Shown here: positions 24,710 through 37,900 of the stretch, piece by piece
How positions within the stretch are numbered: position 1 is the first letter of the stretch
Layout: each line of letters begins with the position of its first letter
NCBI GenBank assembly: GCA_026261815.1
Contig: JAMPIT010000884.1
Location: 12,475,001-12,539,000 of the forward strand
Length of the DNA: 64,000 nucleotides
Direction: 5' to 3'
Source of the DNA: Monarcha castaneiventris obscurior
Taxonomy: Eukaryota > Chordata > Aves > Passeriformes > Monarchidae
Made by a program: the position numbers and the translations under genes
The notes under the pieces: generated by a model
What the model was told of the DNA's origin: nothing
The model's database searches: none
The model's input: only the letters and a program-made list of their open reading frames with translations

Positions 24710-27479
24710 GATGAACTTCAGTTGTGTGAGCAACAAAATGATACACAATAATTAGTTCTGTGCCCACATAGAGCTCCGTTACCTTCAGGGATACTTCACA
24801 TGATCCGTATTTTTGTACTTTAAACAATACGTTTTAAATTACTTTACCAGATACCATCACACTCGTACTACAGCCGTAATGGAAAAGAACAGTAAGCATG
24901 ATAAATACATCAGCTAATGGGTAGTAGGCTGTACAGCTCTGCAGAAAGATTATTACAGGCACAATGCCACAGATTTATTTATGGCTTAAAGCAGTGCATG
25001 TCATAAACATACATAGTTTTAGAAGGTGGAGTCATCTGACCCAATCTGGCAGAGCTTTCACATGGGAATGGCAAGGACTCCACATTACCCATGAATTAAT
25101 GCTTTTATTGGCAAAAAGTGTCTCCTATGTATATTCCTGAATGAGAACAATGTGAAGCAGTTTCCAGGGATTCACATAAACTCTCTTTCCTTTTGAAAAA
25201 CTGGCTGAGTAACAAAGTCACTTCTTTTTAGAGTTCTGCTTCACTTCTTCAGTCTATCCAGCCATGCAAGCCTGCACATTGGTCTCATTTGGCCACTTCA
25301 GCAAAGAGCCTCAAAATTCAGGGCTGAAACACAGTTGTTTAATATTGAGCTCCTACAACAGCTTAGCAAAGCAAGGTAACTCACATGTGCATCAGAGTCA
25401 CATGGAAAGTGTAAATACAGAGATACAGTATTGTCTCTGTATTCAGACATTAGTAATGCTGCTACAGGTTTGAAATGAAGCATGTTCTTTTCCAATGACC
25501 CATGAATAAAGGAAGAAGGAAAAGCTCACTGGCAGCTCGGTTCTCCCCAGCATGGTAATGGCTGCCCCATTCAGTTCACATATCCCTCAATCAGCAGCTC
25601 TGCCTTCCCTGAGTCACTGGAAATCCCTGTCAGGTTTGGAGCACACACTGTTCCCTGCTGCATCTCCTGAGACCACAGAGCCTGGGCACATGATTGTACA
25701 TGCACCAAGTACGGTCCATGGGTTTGATTAAATGTGCATTAAAAAAGCGTTACTATATTCTACTGACATCATGTTTCTGAAGCTTGAGGATTGGGTTCAG
25801 ACTTTATCCTTTCAGCTGCCCATATGATGACAAAGACAAATAAGTAACACCTCTTTCTAAGGGTGCTAAACCAGAGCACTTCCAATACCATGAAGATTTT
25901 AGCTTAAGTCCCATAAAACACATGATGTAAGCACACAACTACCTCAGTGTTCATAAAAGCAGTCTTGTCCCACTCTTACCACAGTGAAAGTCATCCTTCT
26001 TATCCCTTGCTCTCCTCATTTCCTCCCAACCTAGTGCCATTTTACTTTTTTTTTTTTCAATTCTGCACAGCCAGACTGACTCGCCTCTCAAGGCAGCACC
26101 ACCCTCCAACACCTAATAACTATTTTCAGAAATGTACACCGAGTATTCTTCATAGACCTCCTCACAACCAAAAACATACTGTAAGACTTCAAAAGCCTTC
26201 TATATTATCTTTCAAAACTGCTTTTTAAATTCTCTATTGAAATGACTACAGAAAAACTGACAGCTTGGACCATTAACATAATAAAAACACTAAATCATGC
26301 TGAATGCTATTGTACCATTCTTTCCTTATTTTAATAATTTGTATGACCTAGATAAATTTTTGAGAAGCATTAGGCAAAATCAAGTGAAAGCAACTTGAAT
26401 CTTGTAAAATATTTAATTATAAATGTGCATTTTGATAGAACATACACAACTATTGCAACAATGCTCTGCCAAAGGAAAACCAGTTTTTACCATGCCCAGT
26501 TCAAATTCATACCTTATGACGTTGCATGAAACAAGAGTGGCTTTGCATGCAAAGTTGTGGCCTCACAACTCTACTGACATGAACAAGCAATGCCCAAAGA
26601 TTTCCTCTAACTCAAAACTACACATCCTAAGGTTTAATCCCTGTCTCCATATGGGATCTGTTTTCAGCCTTGATGCACATGGGGACGACTTTTTGTTGCT
26701 CAGGCTGAGCCACAACTGAGCCACACACTCCCCACAGAGCCCAAAAGTTTCAGCTTCCTCATTTATCCCGTTTGGGACAGATCCTGCCTGGGCTGTTTAC
26801 TTCCCAAAGGCAGTTTGGAAGGTGCTTCAGATGGGTGTATGAAAGTCAACTCCACCTCCCATGGCAGAATGCTTAAGTCCTTTTGCTGCCAACCCCCATG
26901 AGAAGCAAGGCAGTGAAAACAAAGTGTCATTTTTGCCTAAAGTACAGGAGTATTTCATATTATCCTCCTCTGTGGTTACTGAGCCAAACATGCATTAAAC
27001 AAAAAAAAAGTTATTTTTACTCTTGTTCTGTTTCCATGCAATGAAAATAATACATAATATTGGCTTGGCCTTAGAAATACTTCTTTTATGAAATACATTC
27101 CATTTGTTCTGACTTTTGTGGAAGGTGCGTGGGTGTGTCAGAAAGAAGAATTTAGTCCCAAACCATTACATTTCCCTGTACACTTAACAGAGAAACAATT
27201 CAAACCTTGTTTGTTGGAAGGAAAAAGTCCAGCTACAGACAGTTTGTAGAACAACGCAAAGAAAACACCTGAATCCCACGATCTCAAAATCCAGGCAAGC
27301 CAATTCCATCTTAATCAGTTTAGATGATGCTTCAGCAAAGCACACAACTTAAATATGACATGAAACCCTGCTGAAATACCTTTCAGTACTAACACAGCAA
27401 AATTAATAGAGTAAAATAAAGTTATCTTGTGCAGCGTGTTGGGACAGTCATTATCTCCACACATTTCCTTGGAAGTCTG

Positions 27480-27740
27480 GAGCAGAGCAGACGTTTGAGC
27501 TAATGCAGGGAGTTTGGATGTTTGTGTCCAGGGGACCATTATGCCTCAGCGCCTTGCTAATCTTCCCCAGTTTTCCTTTCTTCCAGACTCCACAGCACCT
27601 TTGTTGCCTTCCATTTATCCTCCTCCTCCCCTCCCTCCCTTCCCCTCACTCTCTCCTGGTGGCCATTAACTACGCTGACACTTTGACAGGCTGAAATAAG
27701 GAAATAAAACACTTAAACATTGTTTCCCGATGTATGCATT
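27480..27740. promoter_or_regulatory. candidate conserved non-coding element with embedded G-quadruplex motif
   Basis: Repeat-poor sequence with retained CpGs (CAGACGTTTGAGC, CTCAGCGCCTTGCTAATC, AACTACGCTGAC, TTTCCCGATGTATGCATTC), CCATTAAC and TGACAG (MEIS/TGIF-like) words, split by a pyrimidine-rich tract at 27617-27655. The texture resembles the other CNE candidates in the window. The open frame at 27503-27694 runs through the pyrimidine tract as Pro/Leu/Ser low complexity and is not a recognisable protein. Confidence 0.4.
27628..27645 (-). other. compact G-quadruplex motif (minus strand)
   Basis: The plus strand has four C runs: CCCC 27628-27631, CCC 27633-27635, CCC 27637-27639 and CCCC 27642-27645. 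On the minus strand this reads GGGG-AA-GGG-A-GGG-A-GGGG, four G runs with loops of 2, 1 and 1, which is the most stable class of quadruplex motif. The plus strand could form the matching i-motif. Formation in cells is not shown. Confidence 0.8.
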
Positions 27741-29709
27741 CATCTCCTCTGCCAAACACAGATATTGAGGAGATACTTCACTCCTCCTGTCAGCTCACTA
27801 AATTATAGCCCAGCTCTCACAGCAACAAAACTCTCAGGTCCGGCACATTCAACTTGATCTGTCTTCCTATCAGAAGGCCACGCAAAGGCCATTTCCATGT
27901 CTTTACCAGGACTTTCTTATGTTTACACTCTTTAATACCACATTTTCATATGCCTAGGGTTGAATTTCTGTTAAAAACAGAATCTCATGTTTCTTCTACT
28001 GAAAACGCTCACATTATCATGACAGCTCTACTTCTTGCTTGGATTACAATGAACCTACTTCAGGAATAAACGAAACTATATTGCATTAAACTTTGTGTCA
28101 TTCTCATAACCCATTACAGCAGCTGAGTAAACCAAAACCCAGATTCGCTTTGACCAGGTTTATTAGCCTTTTTTATTTAAGCATTTGCTCCCAGTTGACA
28201 GAAAACATGCTGCTGGAGACTAGAAGCATCCCACCCTTTATATAAAAACCACTGCTCCCAGCATCAGCTTGCAGGAGCCAATGCTGTGCAGCTCCCCAGG
28301 GGAAAGTTGCAGTGATACTGTCACTGCTCATTACCTCCAGTGGGTGTTGCTGTGAACAAGCCTATGGGAAAAATGAAGGGGGAAAAAAACAAACTATTAC
28401 AGACACTCATAAACGTGTCCCGTGTCTGGAAAGTTTGGCTGTTCCATACAACCAAGAAAGGAAAGTTTGGTAAAAAAATGAATAATTGTATTTCCTTACC
28501 ATTTACCACAATTCTCCACGTAGATAAACACAAGCATTTTGTGTGCTATCTGCTGTGCTGGTGTAAGGCTGCAATGGAGCAAAACCATCTTTTTGTAATT
28601 TTGGCAGCTTCTGAGGTCTATGTGGAGCAGCACAGCACTGTGGCTGCATCTTCTAGGGATGCCTGAGGGCCAATATCAATTGCAGAGCAGACCAACTTTC
28701 CATCTTACTCTTCCCCTTCACTGAGGAGCTGTGAAGAGCGGGGTACTGAGGTCCCAGACACTCTCGTAACTTTACAAGAGGGAATGTCACATAACAAACA
28801 CAAGTACACCAATGGCCCAGAATACATTGTCACTTTTTTCCCTGACTAGTGGAGAAGGTTAGCTCAGGTTTCAGTTACCAGGTGGGAATGTAGCAGAAAT
28901 AGCTTGGCACATTCTGGACCTCTGAAATAAATAAACAAAACCCCCTCTTTATACTCCAGTGATATAAACCCCAGCAGAACTTTACTTTCTTCCTTATCTC
29001 CTGCTTTCTCATGATTTCAGGGATCTCTAATCATGACCCAAAGAAACAGCCTTTGAAGTAACTGTGTGATTCACTGATACATGGATTTAAATGGAGGTGG
29101 GATGAAAAAACCCCAAAAAACAACACAACAATGTCCATAAGGAAAAATCTGTGTAAGTGATGCTGTTGAGACTTCATTCTCTCTCTAAACATTTTTTCTG
29201 TTTCTAAGAGTTGCTATTAAACAACAGAAAATACTCAAATTCAATCACCCTAAAGAGCAAGCAGAGCCTGAGTGGAAAAGTAAAAAATTTGTTCATCTAG
29301 ACACAGTAAAGATACTGCTTTTCCATATTGACTGTCCAAGAGAGCAGTATTTCAACTGGTTACACCCATTCCTTTTGTTATCCTCCAAAGACTATTAATA
29401 AAAAGCAGCAGCCTGTTAGGTGCTGTTACTTACTGAGAGCATTTGAATTTCATGAATGAAAATGAAAGAAAAATATCAATAGAGTAAGAGGAAACACAAG
29501 TTCCTTACTATTTCCTCCACACAAGCTTATAGAAGAGTCGGTCAACCAAACCTTCCATTAACTCTTTACTGACCATCTGCACAGAACTGCCTACAAACAT
29601 CTAAGACTTACTTGGTCTTCATCAATGGGAATTATCAAGAGCTCTCAGCACCCTGTTGGTAGGCACCAATCTTCTTCCACTACCACCATTTCATATTGCC
29701 AGAGACAAG
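27741..29709. other. non-coding stretch, nothing recognised
   Basis: I see no gene, RNA or transposon signature. One A/C-rich patch lies at about 29105-29132. Open frames at 28321-28533 and 28340-28666 overlap on opposite strands and match nothing I know. Confidence 0.55.
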
Positions 29710-29840
29710 AATCACAGGATCAGAGAATGGCCTGGGTTGGAAAGGACCTCAAAGATCATCTCGTTCCAACCCCCATGCCATGGGCAGGGACACCTTCCAG
29801 TAGATCAGGTTGCTCCTCGGAGATCCCACCCACATGAGAC
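29710..29840 (-). mobile_element. CR1 LINE fragment (3' end, antisense)
   Basis: The plus strand reads as antisense CR1 3' region: AATCACAGGATCAGAGAATG, CTGGGTTGGAAAGGACCTC, AAAGATCATCTCGTTCCAAC, CCATGCCATGGGCAGGGAC, ACCTTCCAGTAGATCAGGTT. The element is on the minus strand, with its 3' terminus at about 29710. It is 5'-truncated within the 3' region. Resemblance fades after GATCCCACCCAC near 29835. Confidence 0.93.
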
Positions 29841-31627
29841 CATTGAAAATCACCTGATATTTGTCAAAGAGATATTTCCATCAGGAGGGTGGACTATGGT
29901 TCAGGGCTGTATCATAGGTAGGTGATGATGGAAAATAGGAGTTTCTTTACCAAAAAAAAGTCTCAGAAACATAAATTATTGCCCATTCCATCCTCCAAAT
30001 AGCACAAAGCCAAAAAAAATTCAACTGGATTAAACTTCCATAGCGCCTCAGTAAAACTGTCACTTGTGTGCCTTATGCCTTCCATTTCCTTTAAGGGTCA
30101 AGATGCCTAATATAGACCACACCTTCATGATGCATCAAAACTTTAAGTTTGAATTGCGCAGAGTTTTTAGAAGAGATCCATTTCATTTTCCCTTCTAGTT
30201 GTACTTTTGCATCAGACCAAACAAAAGTCATCAAAAGTAACTGAAACCATAATAAATACCTGCTTAAGATTTGATTAGGAGAGTTATGAGTAAGCTTTTT
30301 AGTGACAATTCATTTTGACAAACATTAAATTCAGAAAGAACCATTCCTCACAACCAGTAATGTCACAACCAGTATTATCACTCCTGCAAAAATGCCCTGC
30401 TTGTGTTGTCAATGCCAAATGGGTTTTCAAAGTCAAAATGGTAACTGAAATGAAACAGGACTTTACAATCCCTGTTGAAATCCACATCATTTTTCATAGC
30501 AAATGTCAACAATTTTCAGTATTAATTACAACCATGATCATCCCCAAAAGTCCTGGGAGGACAAAATCTATACAGTTGGAGGGGGGTGGAATTTAAAAAA
30601 AACAAAACAAAAAAAAAAAATCAGTGCTCAGAGTAAAGATGAGTCAGACAACAAAGTCTCTGAAACTGCAGGAATTTAACAAGCATATTTAGGACTTCAC
30701 TGCTTTAACTTCCTTTTCCCATGTCTTAACCCTGCAGCTTCTCTCCTCCTCTTTTTGTTCTACTTCTTTTTATCACAAGGCTGTTCTGGTCAGGATTAGA
30801 AAAAATAAAGTAGAACCAGTTAGCTTCTTCCTACTCTCTTCACACAATGAAACTTTTGGATGGAGGGAAGAAGCCAACCTTTTCCCAGGTGAAGCCACTG
30901 AGCTCTCTGAGACCCTGGAGGTCACAGCAGCCAGCGATGGGGATTCTCTTGCAGGCTGGTGTCTCTGGTGACTTGTTCCCTGGGGCAGTGCTGGACACCC
31001 TGAGCACAGCCCAGCTCTGCACACTGTGTATCTGGAGAGAGCTTCACACTTCAGAACTAGTTATAAGATGGATAAAAATCCAGAGATGCAAAAAATGTGT
31101 AAAAACAAAATTAAGCCTCTTGCTGAGAAGATTGTTTTATATGTTTACAAGTACTTAAATTAACATGACTGATGGAGTAATGAGAGCCAGGTAGAAGATG
31201 GCACTTCCCTCTGATGCTAGGATAATTAAAAGGGCAAGGTATTAACTAGCTTTGGAAAGAAAAAGTTATCTTGGTTGTTCTGGGGATTATGGTCCTGTCT
31301 TGATCCTACCTTCACTAATCATTGCATTTAGTCATTAGACACTTTGCCCATTCCCTGGAATCCACATCTGCTGATTACTGTTCGCTGATCTGCTCTACAG
31401 ACAGGATTTGAAACACAGGGATAGTGCTAAAATGCCCTTTAGAAAGGCCAGATAATGCCATTTCTGGTTTGTAGTACAGGAAAGAAATTCTTTCAGAGAT
31501 ACTGGTGTCAGCTACATACTCATCATCTTTTTACTAATACGCTCCTCGTGCACAGCAGAATCCTGCAGATCACATGTTTTATTCATAAGTCAAATAAGTA
31601 TTTACTACTTTTTTAAAATACCTGAGG

Positions 31628-31677
31628 GAAAAAAACCCCAAGCAAAACACACCACCACCTCCCTCCCCTCCTCTCCC
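31628..31677. repeat. A/C tract passing into C/T tract
   Basis: An A run, CCCC, AAGCAAAACACACCACCACC, then CTCCCTCCCCTCCTCTCCC. The last part has three C runs of three or more and one CC, just short of a full minus-strand quadruplex motif. Confidence 0.7.
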
Positions 31678-34181
31678 AAAAATAATTCTGAATTAAACAT
31701 TACATGATGATTACAAATGCTGGCACAATGGATAGAAAACACAAGTCATAGAATGATTATTGATGAAGCAAATAATGTTAGTATACATTCATCCAGTTAA
31801 TACATACCTTATTAGCATACATTTTTCTGAGATGAAAAACCATGTAAACATGCTATATTTTATACAAAACACATGCAGATTTCAAAGCTTCTGGAAAATT
31901 GTCATTACAGCCTTTGGTACTGCAAAATGTAGGTACTCCTTTTCATAGCCACTGTATGCAGTAACGTTTCCAAAAGTAAGCTGTTGGAATAAATGAACTT
32001 AGAGAAGTGATGTACCTCACTCACAGCACATAAAAGAAATAGTGTAACAGGCCCCTGTGCTACAAATTCATCAGTGGTTATGTATTCTAAATAATGTAGC
32101 TGGTAGCAACAATATCATTTGTGTCTTGTATTACTCTGCAAACAATCCAATTTATAAAATGCCTATTGTGTTTACACACACGAAATTATCATAAATTCTG
32201 GACACTAAACAGTGTCAGCAGATGAAAGCCAACTTACCCACTATATTTTGCACTTGACGAGTTTTTAAAGAAAAGGCAGTCACAAGAGAAGGCCCCTCTG
32301 AATTCAGCTGTTTACTCATGTTGGGGACTGATGACAGCAGCAAATCTGTAAGAAATTTAATCTTTCCTCACAATGAAAAGATATTATTAAACTAATCAGG
32401 AAGCATGGCACCTATCCAGAAATTTTGCCATTTTTAACATTATGCTTCGTTATACATTACAGAAGAACTAATAGTAGGGGAAATATCACATCCTAGGGAG
32501 AATCCCATTGCATACAACTTCCTACATGCCTTTAGCTGTACTGACAGGAAAGGTGGTTCAGTGATAAATAGACACTCATCCTTATCTGTCACCCTGAATT
32601 AACAATTTTGAGGAACAACATCTCAGGAAGCCAGGTGACTGCAAACATGCAGATTTGTCCTGATGCTGCCTGGAGTACCTGGATGCTGTTACGCACAGCC
32701 AGCTTCTGCTCTCACCAAATTCACACATAGTAGCTGCCTCCACTTCTATTCCAGAGTGAGGCATCCAGAAGCCACCAAGTCACCCCAGTTTTACAGTAAA
32801 ACACTGATCTCATCATTGGGACCAGGGCACCGCTTGGGAAAGCTGCTCTTCCTGGGGGATTGTTCCCAGAGAAGCAATGGTCTGGTGGGAATGCTGGCCA
32901 GAAGGAAATGCTTTGGGCACTCAACAGCAGCTTACCTGCGGTTACTAGGGGCTGGAGTTACAAAGATATCCATCTCCATGACGGCTGATTCCCGATATTT
33001 TCTCATACACAATCTTAGTACTTCTTCTTAAGGGGCTGGTTCCATTCTTTTGAGCAACTCAGGTCCAATGTAAGTACCAGCAGAAACTCAAATTCACTGC
33101 TGGGCACAGATGCTTTCTGTTCCCAGACTTCCTGCAGAAAGCTGTCCATCCATTCCCATGGCTCATTGAACAATCACATCTCCTTAAAAGAGGAGAGCTT
33201 ATCAGGACAAGCTCTCTCCCATGAGATTTTAAATATTCTCTCTCTGTTTCCAGGGCAGGAACATTGCAAGACATATTGTTATTGCCTCATGTTATATGAC
33301 AGCTGCTCTCTTGGCCAGTACACAGGGGACTGCACCAGGGACCTCAAACTGAGCATGAGCAACTAGGGCTTAGAGCAAAGAGCACAGAATGTTTGGTAAC
33401 TAATGCTAATGAAGATTTCTGTGTGAGCTCACAGAACAATATTGTTACTGAGGAAATGAAAAGAAAAAGCAAAACTAAAAGAAAAAGTAAAGATGTGGTC
33501 ACTAGACCAGGTAGTGCCTGGTTCAGTACCCTAACAGCAGAGAGAACCCAAGAGCTCAGAAGTCTAAGATAACAGGTATATTGCAGTCTACCCCTAAAAG
33601 TACAGTATTTATCTACATAAACCTCATTTTATTAGTGTTTTGTATCTGTATATATATCAAAGGGGGTAGGGAGAAGACTCTTCCTTGTTATTATAAAAGA
33701 TGAAATGTATCAAATGTTCAACTGTACTTTGGTTGATGTGGCAACTTCAGATATAATACAGCCCAAGGTGCTCATTGTGTCAGTGATAAAATTGGTACAG
33801 GACACACCCATTTTTTTTATCTGTACAGAAAAGGTGCCTTAGTAATGAAATCTCTATTTAAAATACTATTTGTTAAGTAGTTATTACAGCATTAGTTTCA
33901 ATATGCTTCCCTTAATCAATACAATGTAAGTTCATTCAGTCATTCCACTCTTTTTCCAGTTGACTGACAAGCAGAGTACCTCCCTTTTAGCAATGCCTTT
34001 ACAATTAATTTTTAGCCTTTGAGTGGCACAAAGCTGTCTCACCCCAGCAAACCCAAGGAGGAAGAATTCTCATGCACATATTTTGAGTTCTTCCCTGCTT
34101 TTCTCTCCCTGATAGGAAAAATGTTTCCTGCAGTTCTGAGCAAATGCAGTTTACTGTCCACTAATGCTGATAGTTCCAGGA

Positions 34182-34199
34182 GAAAAAAAAAAAAAAAAA
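34182..34199 (+). repeat. poly-A run
   Basis: About 17 uninterrupted A bases follow CCAGGAG. There is no retrotransposon body upstream that I can recognise. Confidence 0.8.
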
Positions 34200-34559
34200 G
34201 ATTTGGTACCACTGTTTCCTCAGAAAAGCAGCAGCAGTCACTATCGAGGCCACAATTCTGACCACACAAGCCATCTGGATGGTTCACAAGGACGAAATAG
34301 GACCAGAACAAGCACAATACAACATCCAAATCCTAAATTCCTTTTCCAAGTGACTGAAAAATATTTTCCCAATGTGCTTAGCTGTTGCCCTTTGGGTCCT
34401 TAACCTATAATTTGGGGAAGAAAGACTCTGTCATACACCATCGTCAAAATATCACTGCTTCCAAAAAACCCTAGTGCTGCTTCCTAATTCTGTGCTATCT
34501 GACTCCAAGGATCCTCACTCTGTGATGTTATTCTTGCACTATCACCAGTTCTCTTCACT

Positions 34560-34960
34560 GAGAAATCCAATTATCATCACACTTCTGAAAATAAAGTTTA
34601 ATTATAGGCAAGTGTGATGATTTTATAAATTATGATGATTGTCAGAGTGAACTGTAGCATAACCAATAGCATTAAGAATATAGCTGAAAATTCTCATAGG
34701 GAAGGGCCCAAATCTTTGAAGTTGGCAAAAAGATTCTCATTGATGTTAAAAGTCTTTGGACTTTAATTAGACACAATGACTTAAAGTAATTACTGCAATT
34801 CAAATAAATATTTTATCATTGTTGTTACAACTCCTATTAGTAATAATACAATTAGAGTGCATTAAGGATCCTTTGAATAAAGGTACTAAAGGCAAGTAAC
34901 AAGCATAATCTTAGAAATAATGTAACATGTTAGTCTGGCATCATGATATTCTATCAGTAA
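34560..34960. promoter_or_regulatory. candidate conserved non-coding element with 12-bp inverted repeat
   Basis: A strongly AT-rich, repeat-poor block dense in homeodomain cores: TTAATTATAGG, TAATTA at 34764-34769 and again at 34788-34793, ATTAGTAATAATACAATTAG. A SOX-type CATTGTT lies at 34817-34823. A perfect 12-bp inverted repeat occupies 34573-34584 and 34610-34621. TGATGATT occurs twice, at 34616-34623 and 34633-34640. There is no usable reading frame. I infer an enhancer-like CNE; the factors bound and the target gene are unknown. Confidence 0.45.
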
Positions 34961-37900
34961 TCTTTTGCAACACTAGAAAGTTGTCCCAGTTATTTACATA
35001 ATTTTCTATTCATATTTTTATATCAGAAAAATTGCAGTAGCAAAGAAGTCAATAAAATATTTAAAGTCTAAAGAGTCATCTCTTTGTTTTAAAAACAAGA
35101 CTGCTGATCTAGAATACCAGCTTTATTTTTATTTATTTGCTTATTTTTGCTGTCTGACATTGTGTTCCCATGTTGCTATTGAAAACTTCTCCAGCTAAGG
35201 AAATTCAGTGGAGATTTACTTTATTTATTCCTTCACACAAAACTGTGATGTCTTCTGGACAATGAAAAAAACCCAAACACCACCATATCCAAAGGAAGGA
35301 TCTGTCTTCTTATCCATCCCATTTTAGTTAATGAGGAAATGTAACTGTGACTCTACTGAGAGTAAATATTAAACTGTTGCAGATGGTACAACTAATAGGG
35401 CATGGTCTCATAGCCATTATTTAGGATATCTAGTAGGTAGTATATTATCTCTGGTTTTCTTTCTTTTCTTTCTCCAGGGCACAGTCATGTAGTTCTGCTC
35501 CTCATTATTCTTGGAAGCTGTAAATTTAAGTGTAAACTCATTGCTTCTGCAGGGGTTGCAGGTGAGTAACAGGTAATGACATTTACGCCATTTTTTTTTA
35601 CCTACTGAATTCTTTAGGACTACATTTTGAAAAGATTCTCCTCCCCCAAAATCAGCCTCACTAATTCCAAAGTGTTTGGACCTGCTCTGTAACCCCTCTG
35701 GTTTGGCCAGAAATATCACTTGCTGCATCCAAAGAACCCCCATTGGGGTGGTCCCCAAAATGACGTAGGGCCACCATAGGATTTCCTAATTTAAATGAGG
35801 GTGCTCCTGGGCAGTGGTGGGACAGCAGCCAGGCAGCTCCAGGCACCACTGAATTTATTCTATCCACTTTTATTAGCAGTTGCTTCATGACTGCCTGCAG
35901 GTCCTCAATTACAGCTAGCAAGCCTACCTCAACAGCTAACAAGAGAGGCATGTTCTTTTTTGCTTACAGGAGTTGCAAATACCTTAAAAAAAGAAAATTG
36001 ACCCTTTTATTGATTCAGATGCTAACTCCACCTTCCGCTTCTTTGCTTGGCCTTATTATTCAATTAATTTTTGTGGGTAGCCACGTTGAATATATAGTAT
36101 GGAAGTAATTATGACATTCAAACACAAGATGCAAGAACATACTGGGTTTTATCATGTCTAGTGGCTTGGGAAGGACTTACAGTCCCTCATCTGATCTTCC
36201 CACATCCAAGCTGCACAAAAGAAGGCTGGGAGGAAAAAAGTTGTGCACTAAGGGCTGCTCATTTCTACACAGGTTGGCAGAACAGAAGAGGGAAGAGATC
36301 CCAGTGCAACTAAGTAACTATGAAGACAGATGTAACCTACTAATTAATACAACCAAAAGTGAACCAAAGAGAAAACGATGCAAGAAACTTCTGTGGAAGA
36401 CAGAGCTAATGATTTCAAGGAGAGGAGGCCACCTTTGATACCACAAGAGTCTTTGGGAAGGAACCAAAACCTCTGACCTGCAACTACTGAAATGAGTAAA
36501 ACAATCCTGATGAGTCCATTTAGAAACACCCTCATGGTCAACATAACTGTATGAATGTGCTGCTTTGGAAAATTAAATTCACAGTAAAAATATTTAAAAC
36601 AGTAGTACTCTAGTTTGCTTTAAAAAAAATAATTGGAGCAGCATTAGTAGCAATTCTGATAGTCATTCAAGCAAATATTAAGACTGCTACTAAATATACT
36701 GAATAAATGTTGTAAAGGCTGCAAAGTATCAGTGTCAACCAACTGGCATTAGGAAACACTCTTGTTAAAACGTAACTGATAGCAAATGACTTACCCTGTT
36801 ATATTTTCAAGCTTTAATAGTCTTCTATATTTAGTCAAGCTGATACAGTATGCCTGGGAGAGCCTCATGTTTTGTAAATATTAATCCTTCAGTGGATTCA
36901 CTGGATTACCTGTGTTTTATTATTCAGCACAGCCCAGCTGTACTGCATTTGGCTGAAAATTCACATTGCTAGCAAGGAAGAAGCATGTAGCAATTCTGAC
37001 TTCTTACCTAATATTTTCTTGCTTGGATTTACGCAAAGAAGAAAACAGCTGCAGGTCATATCAACTGGACAGATTACTGTGGGCAACCAAGAACTCATTT
37101 ATATCACAAAAACTGTCAATATAGCTTAGTCTCAAATTAGGTTCTCATAATCAACTGAACTCACAGTGCTAAGACTTTCTTAAAAGACTTCCAAATAATT
37201 AAATCTCATTCTTGCCTGAGCAAAGATGTTCAAATTTAGGAACTAATTCCAAAGTTAATTTCCAGTTTTAACCAAATGTATCATAGCTGCACTTCTTGAA
37301 CTTTGCATAATACTTTGGTTATTTCATATGTAAATCCAATCAATCAATAAGCCCAGTGAAGCTATATATGTATATACAAGTATATGACTTAAATCTAAAT
37401 CAGAACTCATTGATACTTCTGATATTTATAACGTATATTTATAATCTCAACCTGTTTATCTTTAGACTTCTATTCACAGAATTTCACAGCAAAATTTATT
37501 ACAGGCTATGTTAATGTAACAGCAGTATTTTCTTCTTAGAACTTTGCCATGCATAAAAAATTGATTACAAAAAATTCATGATTTTTAAACATTGCATTTC
37601 ACAACACCAGATACAAGGAAAAATACAATACTTCAGGTTCCGTACATATCAGACAGGCACTTTAGAAGTGCAAGGGATAAGATTTTGAAATGAATCAAGA
37701 ACTTGATTAACTTGAAAAAGCATGAGTTGAATCTGGTTTTCAGAGAATGCTGAGTATCCCTCTGAAACACAATTCCAGTTCATGACTTTTCTTCCCACCA
37801 TCATAATGAACAGACAGATGGTTTTCAAAACCTGTTTGGACCTTGAAATACAGCAGGACCTATTAGGTCCCCAGCAGAAGACTCATTGCTGAATAGATAT

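Larger units (their letters stand above)
22851..27479. other. non-coding stretch, nothing recognised except minor repeats
   Basis: I recognise no exon. A 15-bp-period duplication of ACATGGTGACA(A)GTA lies at about 23193-23221, a CA microsatellite at 24681-24709, and a T run at about 26046-26058. The block around 24240-24400 has enhancer-like texture and is listed separately. Confidence 0.5.
29841..34559. other. non-coding stretch, nothing recognised except simple repeats
   Basis: I recognise no gene. Simple tracts are A-rich at about 30594-30620 (AAAAAACAAAACAAAAAA), an A/C and C/T tract at 31628-31677, and poly-A at 34182-34199. Open frames of 60-122 codons, such as 32663-33031, show no known domain. 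The part from about 33850 to 34015 is AT-rich with homeodomain-like words but is too weak to list. Confidence 0.5.

Noticed and set aside
35417..35951. Two overlapping minus-strand frames (35417-35758 and 35661-35951), the second with a heptad-like Leu/Val pattern
   Set aside because: They are in different phases, match no family I know, and the pattern is short. A decayed repeat cannot be excluded, but nothing supports a gene.
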